Of a DNA stretch of 64,000 nt, positions 35,400-47,532 are shown in pieces. Position 1 is the first letter of the stretch. Each line of letters starts with the position of its first letter. The stretch is taken from assembly GCA_032622095.1 (NCBI GenBank), contig CP136063.1, positions 279,797,426 through 279,861,425 on the forward strand. The letters run 5' to 3'. A program made the position numbers and the translations under genes. The stretch comes from Siphonodentalium dalli (Eukaryota; Mollusca; Scaphopoda; Gadilida; Siphonodentaliidae). Below the pieces are notes generated by a model that had not been told where the DNA came from, ran no database searches, and worked only from the letters and a program-made list of their open reading frames with translations.

Positions 35400-36187
35400 G
35401 TTATTATATATATATATATATATATATTTTTAAGACCTCTGTCTGTCTGTATGTCCTTTATAGAATCGAAAACGGGTTGACCGATCGAGACCAAACTTCC
35501 AAAGGTAAAATCCCACGGGAATCGTCGACGTCGCATTTTGGACAAGCTTTGGGCACCGATTCTCCACTCCCAATCATCAAAATAACCGCAAACGCCACTA
35601 TGGGGGGGTTAAGGCACCAATGATCTTTATATTTACCATATTCGGAGGTCTTAAGGATTAACGCTCTTTATTACAATCGAAGCTGCTAAACGGCTACCCA
35701 TGCGTAAAATACGGATGCAAAACGAAACGCGGAATGCAATTATCTCGATTAAAAAGGCAGAATGGGTTGTTGTGTCATATATGTCCTAGGAACAGGGGAA
35801 TTCTTCATCGGGTCAGTCTTTGAGGGACGGGTACCATGAATTAATTCATGAAAAGCAAAAAATGCGTGTTGTGCTGTCGTTTCGACCGATCGGGACGAAA
35901 CTTGGTACGTGTGTGTAGTTTAACCAGGCGGTCGTCCTTGTCGTATTGGCGAGCCCGTGCGACGCCCGTGCAGCGCAAGCGCAGACGAGATCTCGGAAAC
36001 GGGTGGAGCTATCGACTTGAAATTTGCTATGTGAATGTATCTTGCCACGGATACGATTTTTATCGGGTCGCCGAGCCCGTGCGACGCAAGCTTCGCGCAT
36101 GCGCAGACCAGATCTCGGAAACGGGTGGAGCTATCGACTTGAAATTTGGTTATTGAATAGCGCGGACAACGTCGGGCTCATCGGCTA

Positions 36188-36228
<41 letters not shown>
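35400..36228 (+). repeat. second-family dispersed element (CTGTCTGT ... CTAGT)
   Basis: Starts with (TA)n and 'aagacctctgtctgtctg', then 'atagaatcgaaaacgg', 'ggtaaaatcccacgg' and 'taacgctctttatt'. Later come two copies of 'tcggaaacgggtggagctat' (35993 and 36116), and it ends at 'gtcgggctcatcggctagta' (36171-36190) followed by (TA)n at 36188-36228. The same order recurs at 61930-62455. A plus-strand open frame through 35848-36156 is repeat-derived. Confidence 0.75.
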
Positions 36229-36231
<3 letters not shown>

Positions 36232-36910
36232 TAGAAGGTGACCCGACTTCGTCCGGGCTTTGACCTTGAATTGTCCATTTTGAAGGTCAAGGTCAAGTGG
36301 GGTCACGATTTGACCAGTCCAAAACACTGCCCGGACAAAAGTACCCGACAAACGTGCCCGTCGAAATCAATCCGGTTTTACCCGATTTGACCTTGAATTG
36401 ATCATTTTGAAGGTCAGGTCGGGGTCACGACTCGACCCGTCCAAAACACTCAGTGGACAAAAGTAACTCCACGTATCAAATTTCGTCGAAATTCCATCAA
36501 AATTGGCGATTTGACCTTGAATTGACCCGATTTCAAAGTCAAGGTCACGTCGCACGGGCAAATGAATATGCTTATGAGACTCCCGTGATATTCGGGCGTT
36601 TGACCTTGAAATGACCCGATTTCAAGGTCAATGTCACGTCGCACGGACAAATTAATAGGCCCATGCCACCCCCCGGCCGAAAATACCCCCACATACCAAG
36701 TTTCATCGAAATCCCGTGATATTCGGGCGTTTGACATTGAAATTACCCGATTTCAAGGTCAATGTGACGTCGCACGGACAAATTAATATGCCTATGTTCG
36801 TCCCCGGCCGAAAATACCCCCACATACCAAGTTTCATCGAAATCGGGTGGGCCGTTTTCGAGTTCATCGCGAACACACAGACAGACACACAGATCTTCCA
36901 AAATATATAA
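36229..36910 (+). repeat. AAGGTCAAGGTCA-family repeat
   Basis: Begins 'actagaaggtgacccgactt' right after a (TA)n run, contains units with 'tttcaaggtcaatgtcacgt' and ends with 'cacacagacagacacacaga' and 'ccaaaatatataatagata'. Confidence 0.8.
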
Positions 36911-37110
36911 TAGATATATATATATATATATATACTAGAAGGTGACCCGACTTCGTCCGGGGTTTGAACTTGAATTGTCTATTTTGAAGGCCAAGGTCAA
37001 GTGGGGTCACGATTTGACCCGTCCAAAACACTGCCCGAACAAAAGTACCCGACAAAAGTACCCGTCGAAATCAATCCGGTTTTACCCGATTTGACCTTTT
37101 AACCCGATTT
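36911..37110 (+). repeat. AAGGTCAAGGTCA-family repeat, truncated
   Basis: After a (TA)n run the sequence restarts with 'actagaaggtgacccgactt' (36933) and follows the 36229 copy until about 37100, where it breaks off into unrelated sequence. Confidence 0.75.
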
Positions 37111-37462
37111 GATTTCCACTCAAGTATATAAACGCGCCTCATATACACACGCTCATTAATGATCAAGTTTCAACGTAAAGATAAATTACCATCGGTGCCC
37201 GAGATATCGCCAAGACGTCTGAAACAGTCAAATGCATCGGCCGGTTAAGCGTTAACGTGATCTAACGTTATGAACTCTAACGACGTCATAGAAGTTACGC
37301 ATTGTTTTTATCCTGATGGAAGATAGTACCACTTCTTCTTGATAATTGAGGCAGATAACTAAAACGGATACATACGCATTATATATCGTTGGAAAGAGGA
37401 AACACGAAAGATTCTCACAGTGTCATTATTATGACTGGCATTTAATTATTCGCGCTGTTTCG

Positions 37463-37789
37463 AAGCTATTGATGATGCATGGCTCAAATCAGAATGAACA
37501 GAAGTGCATATAAACAAAACAAGTGTGCATATAAATAAACAATGGGCATTTTGAGAATAATTGACATCAGATCCCAATTGAATGTGAATTGTTTACAATT
37601 TAGCACGTCACAGTTTGTGATTCTACACACTGTAGTATTTGTCTACGAATCTAGGTCATCACTCCATCGATGCGCGACTTGGTCAAGCGATAATTGAATA
37701 GCACAATAGTTTGCCTGCACACTGCACTGGATCAAACAATCACTGAACGAATAGATCACACGGGCGACACATTGTTGTTACTGCGTGCG
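37463..37789 (+). repeat. 327-bp duplicated segment, uninterrupted (empty) copy
   Basis: Virtually identical to 47533-47733 joined to 49442-49567. The only difference is that a 1.7-kb LINE is absent here between 37663 and 37664. The two copies are in direct orientation on either side of the Gypsy element, but they lack TG...CA ends and do not abut its polypurine tract, so I do not call them its LTRs. Confidence 0.92.
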
Positions 37790-38988
37790 CGTCCTCAGTT
37801 GACAGGTTGGGATTTCCCAGTTTCCAGCAACAGTTATCTTTGGGCTGGTTTACCAGTTTCACTTAAAGAAACACAACTTCTTCGAATTTCCAAGAGTTCT
37901 GGAAGCCACTGCCATTACCACGGTGAGCGCCAAATGTCATAGGGTGTACTATGGGTCCATTTATATTATTAAATGTCCTTGAGCCTTTGACATTAAATTT
38001 ATATAGTTAGCCTTGGCAGTATGGGCTCCGTCAATTAATTCTCAGTCTTGGTGGGCAGGGTCTATGGAAAGTTCATATTACCTTTTGTAGTCTTCAATAG
38101 CATTTATTCATCTTAATAACACATCTTGATTATCATCATCATCACCACCAACACATACAATCAAACATCATCCACAGACTGGCATAGTCTGTTCACATAA
38201 CACAGAGAGTGTTATCATACATCACTATAGGCATAGAATAGGCCCTGCAACCAAATGCAAATATATTACCATTTGCATGATAAGCACGCATATGTGCATA
38301 CACAAATATATGTTAAAGGAACTTGAGGAGTTCCTGAAAATACAAGAAATGCCAGATATCCAATCTATCTAATTGAGATATCTACAAACTGGCATCTCAG
38401 GTTATCGGGAGATAACCTCACAAAAGTAATCACATTAAAATATAATTAAAATAGGAAATATACTTTATGTCAAAATGGACAAACTCTATGGTGATTTACT
38501 TGAAGACAAAAGTATTAATAAAAACATGTTATAACGATAAAATATAGAAACTGTGAACATACCAGTTCAATGAGACATAGGCCACTATGTCAGGATCTGT
38601 ATACAACGATAGTCTAAACAACTTGACGACATCTTGACGACAAAATAAACTAAGACTTTAAGACAATAACTTTCCGAAGACAACTTTACTTTCTGACAAA
38701 CTAATCTAAAACCCTGCGAAACTGTTTAACCTTTGACAACTTTACGCGCGACCATGTGTCATCCAATCAGCTGCGAGTTTACCTGAATTATTTTAAGTGG
38801 CGGTACTAGAGCGTTTAGCATTGGGCTGAAGTGACAGTGATAAGACAGGGACGGATCGAATACAGCAAAGTTGAGAGGGTAAACGGGATGTCGTAAATAC
38901 CGGTGATATGGATGCATATGTTAGCTGCTAGTTGTCAGTATTAACTTGTATTAGTTGTATATAAACTAGGGCTAAATTACACCGTCAC
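37790..38988. other. no gene; probably includes the 3' LTR of the Gypsy element
   Basis: On the minus strand a putative LTR would start at 38989 (TGTGACGG) and run toward lower coordinates. Its other end is not identified. An ATC/ACC-rich stretch lies near 38130. Confidence 0.4.
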
Positions 38989-38989
38989 A

Positions 38990-39000
38990 CTCTCCCTCCT
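38990..39000 (-). promoter_or_regulatory. polypurine tract of the Gypsy element
   Basis: AGGAGGGAGAG on the minus strand, directly followed by TGTGACGG. Such a tract primes plus-strand DNA synthesis in LTR elements and abuts the 3' LTR. Confidence 0.6.
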
Positions 39001-40014
39001 GTTGGCGAATGATCTCCGCATCATTCAACTGAAAGCTACAAAATATCAATAAACTCTCACACTCTGAAAAATAATAGTAGAGCACCATCTAAACCACGAT
39101 GTAATAAATTCAGAGTTCAAAAACTGAATTCAGAACTAATCTCGAAACCGATTAGCTGAAAGAGAAATGATATGAACACTATATATCACCAGAGTATATA
39201 AATAGAAACAAAATTTTCTTGGAGAACTGGAACCTCAAATAGTTAAACCACTGGATCGTCAGTCGAAAATTTGTCGTATATCTCTGCAATAATGAGATTA
39301 TATGTAACACTATCATAACCTAAATATACTGAACATAGAATGCTGTAAGTAATCCATGAACTAATCAAATCAAACTTAAAGTCACCACTATCGATCCCTG
39401 CTAATAACTGAAATTATGCCATGAATAATTCAAGACAGCTGGTAAATAATCAGCTGAAAAGTCATAATCTGCTTCACTATTTGAAGTAGACAACATTCAC
39501 ACTGGTCCATCTGAAATTTCAATGAGTAAACAAAAACACAAATGTTAAAAACATAATCATAACTTGAAAGGAACATAATATCACCTCACAGAGCATATAA
39601 GAAAAAAAAGAATTCCTTGAAAACTGGTACCTCAAATGAGTCGTAGCTCTACACTGGATCGTCAGCTGGAAAACTAGTTATACCTCTGATCGTACGAAGA
39701 TGATACATGATACCTAACAGTACACAATACATATTAATAGATAATCAATGGACACAACAATATCTGACATATGACACAACATATGTTCAAGGTACATCAC
39801 AGATTGAATGCTCACATTACACGTGAGAAATATCCTAACAAGGCAGTGGATGCCATGTTACAGAGAAAAGCACTGTAAAGATAGATAGTCACAGACACAA
39901 CTGTAACTAACTGGAAATATTAATGTTCTGAAAATTTACTGGAATAAATACATGAGTAAACTGAATATGGATACATCTTGCACAGATGAACTGATATCAC
40001 CTGAAAACAAGAGT
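39001..40014. other. non-coding part of the Gypsy element
   Basis: Between the polypurine tract and the pol stop. It contains two diverged copies of a module with 'tcctt(ga/gg)agaactgg', 'acctcaaat' and 'ctggatcgtcag' at about 39217-39265 and 39613-39670, about 400 bp apart. Confidence 0.55.
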
Positions 40015-41490
40015 TCACTTAAGTATTGACTCAAATATTGACTGTAGTACATCAGGAGAAACTCTGGAAAATAACTGATTGTCCGTAAGTTTCTTAATTA
40101 ACTCATTTTTGTCTATCATGCTACCTGAAATAGGTTGCAATTTATTGACAACAAAGTCTCCTTTCTGCATCCACGATGGCTTACTCCTTTCTCTTGTCGA
40201 TCTCCTAGGCACTGGACTTGGCACACTGGTATCTATATGGGAAGAAATTTCCTCATTACCAGATCTACTAATCACTACATCTGAACGAACACCTGAGGCT
40301 ACATCATCTGAAACAAAAGCTACAATTCTATCACCATCTCCGCTAACTCGTTCTCCATCATCTGCAACAGCTGCAGAAGGAACAATATCATTAATCTCAA
40401 CACTATTCTCAGCCTCTACATGTACACCTGTGGACCTAAGTTCTGTCTGAACGAATGGCTCATGTGTATCATAATCTGAAACAAATTCTATCACATTATC
40501 TTCACTAGGCTCCCTATTTGGAGTGCGGTCGTCACCACTGGAAGAAATACCAGGATCCATCCTCGAACGCCGATCGTCATCAGGACGAGGTGGACCTCCA
40601 TTATCCGCATTACCTGAAACAAATGAAACACTTGGAACAATATGCGGTATAAACATAACCACTGACTCCTCATCACTATCACTAACACGACCATTAAGTC
40701 TGTTCTCTTTATGAGATTTGTCAACAGTGCCTGGAATATAATCTTTCCTCGCAGTTCTTGGTTTGGGGACAGGTCTGACAGGATCTTGTCCAGCTGGAAC
40801 ATCAACACCTTTAGAAGAATCGGGTTTAACTGTTGGATCATCAACTGGAAGATCAAAAGGAATTGAACCAATAGGTAATAAATGATTCCTATGTAAAGTT
40901 CTGGTTCTACCTGAGTCATCCTGTAATACAAAAACTGGAATATCACTATTCGGTTGCTCTTTCACAACATATACCTCCGGATCAAATTTATCCGCCAATT
41001 TATGCCTGCCATCAAATGCTAAAGTTTTGACAAGTACACGGTCGCCTACATGTATAGTAGCGCCTCTCACTTTCTTGTCATAATTCCTCTTATGACCTTC
41101 TTGAGACTTAGACATACCACTGGAAGCTAACCTGTAAGATTCTCTAAGTCTGTGCTTAAGGTCAGTAACATAATCACAATATGAACGATCATCATCAGAA
41201 TCAGATTTATGCAAACCAAACATGACATCAATTGGTAATCTTGGTTCTCTGCCAAACATTAACAAATATGGTGCATAACCTGTAGTTTCGTGACGTGTGC
41301 AATTATATGCATGAACAAGTGGGCCAATAAAGGATTTCCAATCTTTCTTTTGGTCAGGATGAAGAGTACCTAACATTCCTATGAGTGTACGATTAAATCG
41401 TTCTGTAATGCCATTACCCATGGGGTGGTAAGGCGTAGTCCTAGACTTCTGTATACCACACAGCTGACAGTTCTGAAATGACTTGTGACT
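40015..41490 (-). pseudogene. Gypsy pol, integrase core end and C-terminal tail (third frame segment)
   Basis: Continues the integrase after a frameshift at about 41478-41495. It supplies the catalytic Glu in 'GNGITERFN' and the 'GYAPYLLMFGREPRLP' segment. A GPY/F-like module follows ('GDRVLVKT', 'HKLADKFD', 'LHRNHLLPI'). No chromodomain is seen. After it comes an unusual tail of about 250 residues rich in Asp, Ser, Pro and Val, ending with the basic patch 'PRRSTRERSKPSWMQKG' before TAA at 40015. The frame stays open over 490 codons, so the frameshift is probably recent, or a sequencing indel. Confidence 0.85.
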
Positions 41491-43948
41491 CAAAATTTGC
41501 ACCTTGATCACTATGTATACGCTGTGGGTATCCATAATGAATAAAGAAATTATTGAATAAGACATCGGCTGTAGTCTTGGCTGTCTGATTCTTGGTAGCA
41601 AAAGCTTGAGCATACTTAGTAAAGTGATCTGTAATAACAAGAACATTTTCATAACCACCTTTACAAGATTCTAAACACAAAAAATCAATACAAACTAACT
41701 CGAGTGGCTGTGAAGTAGAAACTGAAACTAAAGGAGCTCTAAAATTTGTAGAAGTCTTTCTCCTTATACATCTATGGCAATTCTTGATCCAGTTATCTAC
41801 TATACTGTCAATGCTGGGGAAATAAAATCTTTCTTTCACCAGAGAAATAGTCCTATCTCGTCCGGGATGTCCAATGTCATTATGCAATGACTTCAATACA
41901 AGTCTAACATAAGAAGAAGGTAATACAAGTTGAGACGTTGAACTACCATTAAAAGTTGACTCTCTATATAAAACACCTCTCTGCAACTTCAACTTCGAAA
42001 AATGCCTGAAAAAAGGAGAATGATCCTTTGAAGGAGGCAAAGACCTTCTATTCGGACATTTCTTCTGCCTAACTGCTGTCATCCAAAATGATAAAACATT
42101 ATCTCGCTCCTGTGCTCTCCTCCAATCCTTGTAATTCATCTCATCAAGATCATAACCTAATTCATCAACTGGTTTCAATACATCAGAGTCAACACATAAA
42201 CTCTCAACAAAAGGCTGCTGAACCTGTAAAGAGTTACAGATAGTCTTTACAGATTCAACTGGAATAAATTCATGATTAAAAGCTGAAGAAGGCTCGTCCA
42301 ACCTAGATAAAACATCTGCATCTGTATTGGTCTTACCAGGCTTATAGAGAATATCAAATTTAAAAGCACCAAGGGCTGACAACCATCTTTGACCTGTAGC
42401 ATCTAATTTAGCTGAAGTAAGTACATAAGTTAATGGGTTATTGTCTGTATACACAACAAAATAATTTCCATATAAGTAATCATAAAACTTCTCCGTCACT
42501 GTCCATTTCAAAGCTAAAAATTCTAATTTGTGGGCGGGATAATTCTTCTCTGCGGCAGTAGTACCTCGGCTGCCATATGCTATCACCCGCATCACGCCAT
42601 CGTCTTCCTGGAGAAGGACACAACCTAAACCATGACGGGACGCATCAATATGAATTTCAAATGGTCTGCTATAGTCTGGGTAGCCTAAAATGGGGGGATT
42701 TGAAAGACGATCTTTCAAATAATCAAATGCAGACTGCTGCTCACTTTCCCATTTCCATTTACCTGTAAAAGATGATTTCTTCTTATTCTTTGACTTCTTA
42801 ACATTAGTGGGTGGGAGTAAATCTGTAAGGGGTTTAGAAATTGCCGAAAAATTCTTGACAAATTTCCTATAAAAACCACAGAAACCTAAATTTTTTCTCA
42901 ACTGATCTGGATTCTCTGGAGCTGGCCAATTGACAATTTTGTCAACTTTCTCAGGATCAGTTTCAATTCCATGCTCTGAAACTATAAAACCAACATAAGT
43001 ACATTTACGTTGAAAGAATTTGCATTTTGAAGGTGCGAGCTTCAAATTACACTGCCTCAATCTGTCAAAAACAGCTTCAAGTCGCTCTATCATCTCTGGA
43101 ACCGTCTGCGACCAAATAATGATGTCATCAATATAAATATTGCAGATATTATGGTTTAAACCTTCGAGACAATCCTCCATCATTCTCTGAAATGAACTTG
43201 GACTATTGTTAAGTCCAAAAGCTAAACGATTGTACTCGTAAAATCCTAATCCTGAAACAGAAAAAGCAGTTCTCTCTTTGTGTTCCTCGGAGATCTCTAA
43301 TTGATGAAAACCCATTTTCAAATCAAGCACAGAGAAGTACTTGGCACCTTTGAGAGAATCAAACAACATTTCTGGCCTAGGCAAAGCATAATTATCAGGT
43401 ATAGTCTGTTTATTGAGTTGCCTGTAATCAACACAGAGTCTAAGAGCATTAGAACCGCGCTTCCTAACAAGCACAACATTAGAAGAGAATGGACTCCTGG
43501 ATCTTCTAATAACTCCAGCTGAAAGTAACTGATGAAGATGATTTCTGACCTCTTCAATCATACTAGGTGGAATGTGTCTTGCACGCTGCTTAAAAGGTGT
43601 ACTGTCATACATATCAATCCGATGTTTAATCCTGTTATAAAAACCTAAGTCCAAGTCACTCTGAGAGAAAACATCTGAAAAACTTTTAATAAGTTTCATC
43701 CCAGCTTTAAATTCATCAGCTGTCAAAGAAGATAAGTCAAACTGAAGTTGATCTGTAAATGAAGAACTTGTTTCACCAGGCTTAGACTCCTCGGTATCCT
43801 CTACTGAAACAGGTTGAATCTGGCATATTACAGAGTTAGGAGCAATGCTAATGGTTCTGGAAGAAATGTTGGACAGATGAACATCAATCGAATCATTACT
43901 CTTGCAATCATATTTAACAACGTACGGACATATTTCTAAAAAATCAAA
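41441..43948 (-). pseudogene. Gypsy pol: reverse transcriptase, RNase H and integrase N-part
   Basis: Open from just after the TGA at 43949-43951 to 41441. Counting from the leucine codon at 43726 as residue 1: reverse transcriptase with 'FSVLDLKMGFHQ' (131-142) and the catalytic 'YIDD' (198-201). RNase H has Asp361, Glu402 and Asp428 in place ('HIDASRHGLG', 'LEFLAL', 'YTDNNPL'). The integrase zinc-binding HHCC motif has His615, His620, Cys650 and Cys653, and the DDE core has Asp681 and Asp740. The frame runs out of the integrase at a frameshift near 41485 and meets a stop at 41441. All polymerase and RNase H catalytic residues are present. The ORF has no Met at its head; it is in the same frame as ORF1 and would be translated only by passing the TGA. 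Confidence 0.9.
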
Positions 43949-45028
43949 TCAACTATCATCTGGAAGTGGTTGCAAAATTGCACATGTAGGCTGATATGGT
44001 ATCTTGTGATCAATAAAACCTGAAAGAACTTTCTTTGTGTTTGGATGAAAGATCACATGCTGATTCTCTGCAGATTTAACCTGCCCTAAAACAAAATTAT
44101 TCTTTGCAAGGTTCCTTTCTCTGAATGTCATACAGCGGAATGACATATACCATGGAGAAGACAGATTAGATACCTGCAAAAACTTGGAACCATGCTGCTG
44201 CTTACAAATCTCCATGAAATCAGCTAACACATTTGTACCTAACAACACTGGAACTGAAAAGTTATAATTGCTATTTGGCACTACAAGAAAAATACAATCT
44301 CTTGTCGCATTCCGAGTAAACTCAGAAACTGTCACTGGACAGTCTATGTACCCTAGGTACGGAAGGCTTTTACCATCTGCACACTCAATGTTCAGGATCT
44401 GGTTTAGAGGCTGAAGTGGGGACTTCGATAAAAATGAAGTATAAAACCGCTCTGAAATAGTACTGACTGTGCTCCCTGTATCAAGAAGTGCTTTTGTATT
44501 AAAGCCAGCAACTTGAACTTCAGTCTCTGCGGGACTTCCACTTAGACCAGAAGGATCCTGTAAATTAAAATTCATGGACTGCTGCTGAGGTCTGAAAGAA
44601 TGACTATTATAAGTCTGTTTGGCTCTGCCCCTATTCCAGTACCTGAAATTCCTACAACCTCTAGAAAAATGTGAGTCCTCTCCACATTTATAACAACCTA
44701 CAAATTGTCTGGAACAATTTATATCATCTTGCAACCTGTCATTAGAAGGATGATTAAAATCATTCACTTCATGAGCATCTCTCTGAGAACCTTTATAGTT
44801 CTGTGACCTCTTCTGCTTATACCGTCTACGCCTAGAATAAGTGTTATTATAATCATAACCATTATTATAATAATTGGTGTAATAGGCATTCTCATTCTGC
44901 ATTTCCATCTCCTGCTCCTCCTGGAGTCTTTCAATCTGTTTCCTTAATTTACCAATCTGAGCTGTAATCTTATCTAATAACTCATCGTTCCGCTCCATTG
45001 ACTGTAAGTAATCAACACCGGCCATCAT
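43949..45028 (-). CDS. Gypsy ORF1: coiled coil, CCHC zinc knuckle and protease
   Basis: A 359-residue frame opening at ATG 45028. Residues 12-45 form a Leu/Ile/Glu/Lys-rich coiled coil ('LDKITAQIGKLRKQIERLQE'). Residues 47-64 are Tyr/Asn-rich and 66-75 are strongly basic. A CX2CX4HX4C knuckle spans residues 112-125 ('CYKCGEDSHFSRGC'), an RNA-binding element of nucleocapsids. The retropepsin active site 'LLDTGSTVS' lies at 181-189, with 'VPVLLGTNVLADF' as its second hallmark. There is no recognisable capsid domain ahead of the knuckle, and no upstream frame that could supply one. It ends at TGA 43949-43951, with pol in the same frame immediately after. Confidence 0.88.
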   Translation of the reverse strand: MMAGVDYLQSMERNDELLDKITAQIGKLRKQIERLQEEQEMEMQNENAYYTNYYNNGYDYNNTYSRRRRYKQKRSQNYKGSQRDAHEVNDFNHPSNDRLQDDINCSRQFVGCYKCGEDSHFSRGCRNFRYWNRGRAKQTYNSHSFRPQQQSMNFNLQDPSGLSGSPAETEVQVAGFNTKALLDTGSTVSTISERFYTSFLSKSPLQPLNQILNIECADGKSLPYLGYIDCPVTVSEFTRNATRDCIFLVVPNSNYNFSVPVLLGTNVLADFMEICKQQHGSKFLQVSNLSSPWYMSFRCMTFRERNLAKNNFVLGQVKSAENQHVIFHPNTKKVLSGFIDHKIPYQPTCAILQPLPDDS

Positions 45029-47532
45029 GATTCAATTTAATGAACAATATGGAAATAATAATACAAATAAACACAATTATTCAAATGAATCAGCAAGTTG
45101 TGGTTAAAGTAATGTACTAACCAATAATTTATTCAGAAAAATATCTGAAAAATATTTCAAGATCAGCTATCTAATAACTATCGACTATCGTAACCTGTGA
45201 AAAAAATATTCAAGTCCATTTGCTAATTGAAATCTGAAAAAAAATTATTCAAGTCCTAAGTTCACTGTAAATAAATTACGGCTTTAGCATAAAAAGAAGA
45301 AATAAATCTCTATATGTACGATAATGCAGAAATATCTGGAAAAAATTTCTAAGTCCGATGAAGTCACCTAATGTCGATGTAAATCGGCTACCGTCTACAA
45401 CAAAATTTCAAAGTACAACCATGTCACCTAATTTCAATGCAAAAACAGCTGAAAAAAAATCTAAGTCGGGACAAGTCACCTAACTTCAATAATGTCTGAC
45501 GACGAGCTGAAAAAATTCAAAGTCGAAACTAATCACCTATATCCGAACTAAAATGCGAACGAACTGAAAAAAATTCTAAGTGTCCTATTTTCAATGTACT
45601 GCGTCCACCGTCTTCGGAAAATCTGAAAATTTTTACAAGACAGGCGAAGTTACCTAATTTCACTAATCTGACGTAGACATAATAATATAATTAGCTTAGT
45701 TAATTAATTATACCATTATTAATTTGAATTAATTTAATTCATGCTATGATATGAAATGATGCGAGCGCACGGTATTGTACGACAAAAAGATTGAAATGTC
45801 AAGCGACAAGTGGGCAAGTCAGAATGTAGGTCGGGGCAAGTCGATGTATGGGCAAGATACCGTGACCAATATTATTGGCCAACTGACTGGACGACACTAA
45901 ACTTACCGTCTTATGTTATCTGCGACTACTGAACATAACACAAAAACACCGAAGCAGAATGAAGAATATCGAACAACAACGCTGATGGAAAACAAGCTGA
46001 AACCACAGGCCTTCTAAACAGTGATAATTGAGTGATATTTTGGATTTTGAAGTAATTAGACCACTTACCTTGTATAGAAGCACCAGGTGTGCATCAAGCA
46101 CTTGGGTCGAAATTTGGTCATGTCGTCATTGTCGATAAATAAAATAGGTTAAAGTCTATTTTTTCATCCAATTTACCATTAAACTGCGATGTTTTTACAG
46201 CAACTGGCGCCTCTATTTTTGAAGAAACGTATGCCGTTGGCAGAATCAATGTATCTCACCTGTATCATGTCTATTATTCAACAAATATGACTTGTTTCTT
46301 TCAGACATTTTACATGGCGCATCGGCCAGAATCAGGACCGGTCAACGTCATAAATCGTTCTCAGCTACCTATTACAATTTCCTGATATGATGATGACGTA
46401 GCAATATGGCGACCAGCCTGTGTTAATGAACCGTTTTAAAAAATTGAAACACACGGGCACACACTTTTGTGTGACCCAAATGAAACGGGAATAAGTCAAC
46501 CGATATTATTGATGACGTCGTGTACTCAAATATTCGCCACTATCTCGGACATGCTGGTGAACACAGTGGCCGAAATATAAAATCTAAAATGACGGATAAT
46601 TCGAGAAGAGGGCATCCTACAACAATTTGGACAGCGGATTCGTGTTTATCGTAATTAGAAGCACATGTTGGAGTATAATATAGTGGTAAAATATAATATT
46701 TGAAAAGATTTGAACACTTGGAAAAATATTGGGTCGAAATTTGTAAATTTAAAACCTTTCTTATGCACTCCTGTCTCTTTCTTAGTATTTGATGCATTAA
46801 ATTTCTATTTATTAAGATCTCAGTCACTGTTTAGAAGGCCTGTGGCTGAAACTACCATTTTCACAAATGCCAGCTTAAACATTACCGGGATGATGCAAAA
46901 ATTATTTGCATCCAAAATGCCAACACAAATGATGCACTAAGTTAAGTATGCATCCGCAGAAAGCGATTAAATTTACACAACCAGAAAACACGGAATGTTT
47001 GGAAAAATTACGATATTTTCCAACAAGTCCGGCTTTGGAAAAATATCACTTAATCAGCAGTGTGATTCTGGCACATGAGAAATTTGACAAAGTGGCCTGA
47101 CAAATTTTGTTGTTAATTTTGGATACTCAATCAAATACAACATTTTGAACATGCTATGAGCCTTAAAATAAATTACCAGCATATTAACTAGTCTATAGTT
47201 TGCATGAAAACAACTTACACTTACAAAAATACTGGCACTGATGAAAAACAATGACAAAATCGTCCGGATCTGCTCACGTTGATATGTCAACAAAAAGCCA
47301 TGTGTCAATGTTTACAACGCAAAACCGGAAGTTCTATTTATGTGTCGGGTTTACTAAACAGAGCACTTTAGTGAGCGTTGAAGAAAACAGACACTGCTTT
47401 GAATAAGAAATAGAACGCTCTTTATACACGACACACGTTAGTTATAAGATTATACAGGCACATTTGACAGCATGACCGGGGTCACGTCACCAAAGTTGCA
47501 CACACAAGCTCACAACCCTAAATAAACTAATT
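45029..47532. other. Gypsy leader, then unassigned DNA
   Basis: 45130-45650 consists of A-rich imperfect repeats with 'tctgaaaaaa' and 'aagtcacctaa', probably the retrotransposon leader. A minus-strand 'tacaaggtaagtgg' near 46070 could be a splice donor in it. 46150-47532 shows no supported gene. Confidence 0.45.

Larger units (their letters stand above)
38989..46150 (-). mobile_element. Ty3/Gypsy LTR retrotransposon, damaged
   Basis: Order on the minus strand: a leader rich in 'ctgaaaaaaattc' and 'aagtcaccta' imperfect repeats (about 46000-45029), ORF1 with zinc knuckle and protease (45028-43949), an in-frame TGA, reverse transcriptase-RNase H-integrase (43948-41441), a frameshift near 41485, and the integrase end plus a long tail (to 40015). 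Then come about 1 kb of non-coding DNA and a polypurine tract (39000-38990, AGGAGGGAGAG), with TGTGACGG as the likely start of the 3' LTR at 38989. A second LTR copy was not found on the 5' side, so the element is incomplete or rearranged. Confidence 0.85.

Noticed and set aside
37463-37789. 327-bp direct repeats as LTRs of the Gypsy element
   Set aside because: They do not adjoin the polypurine tract, lack TG...CA termini, and the putative LTR start TGTGACGG is more than 1.1 kb away.
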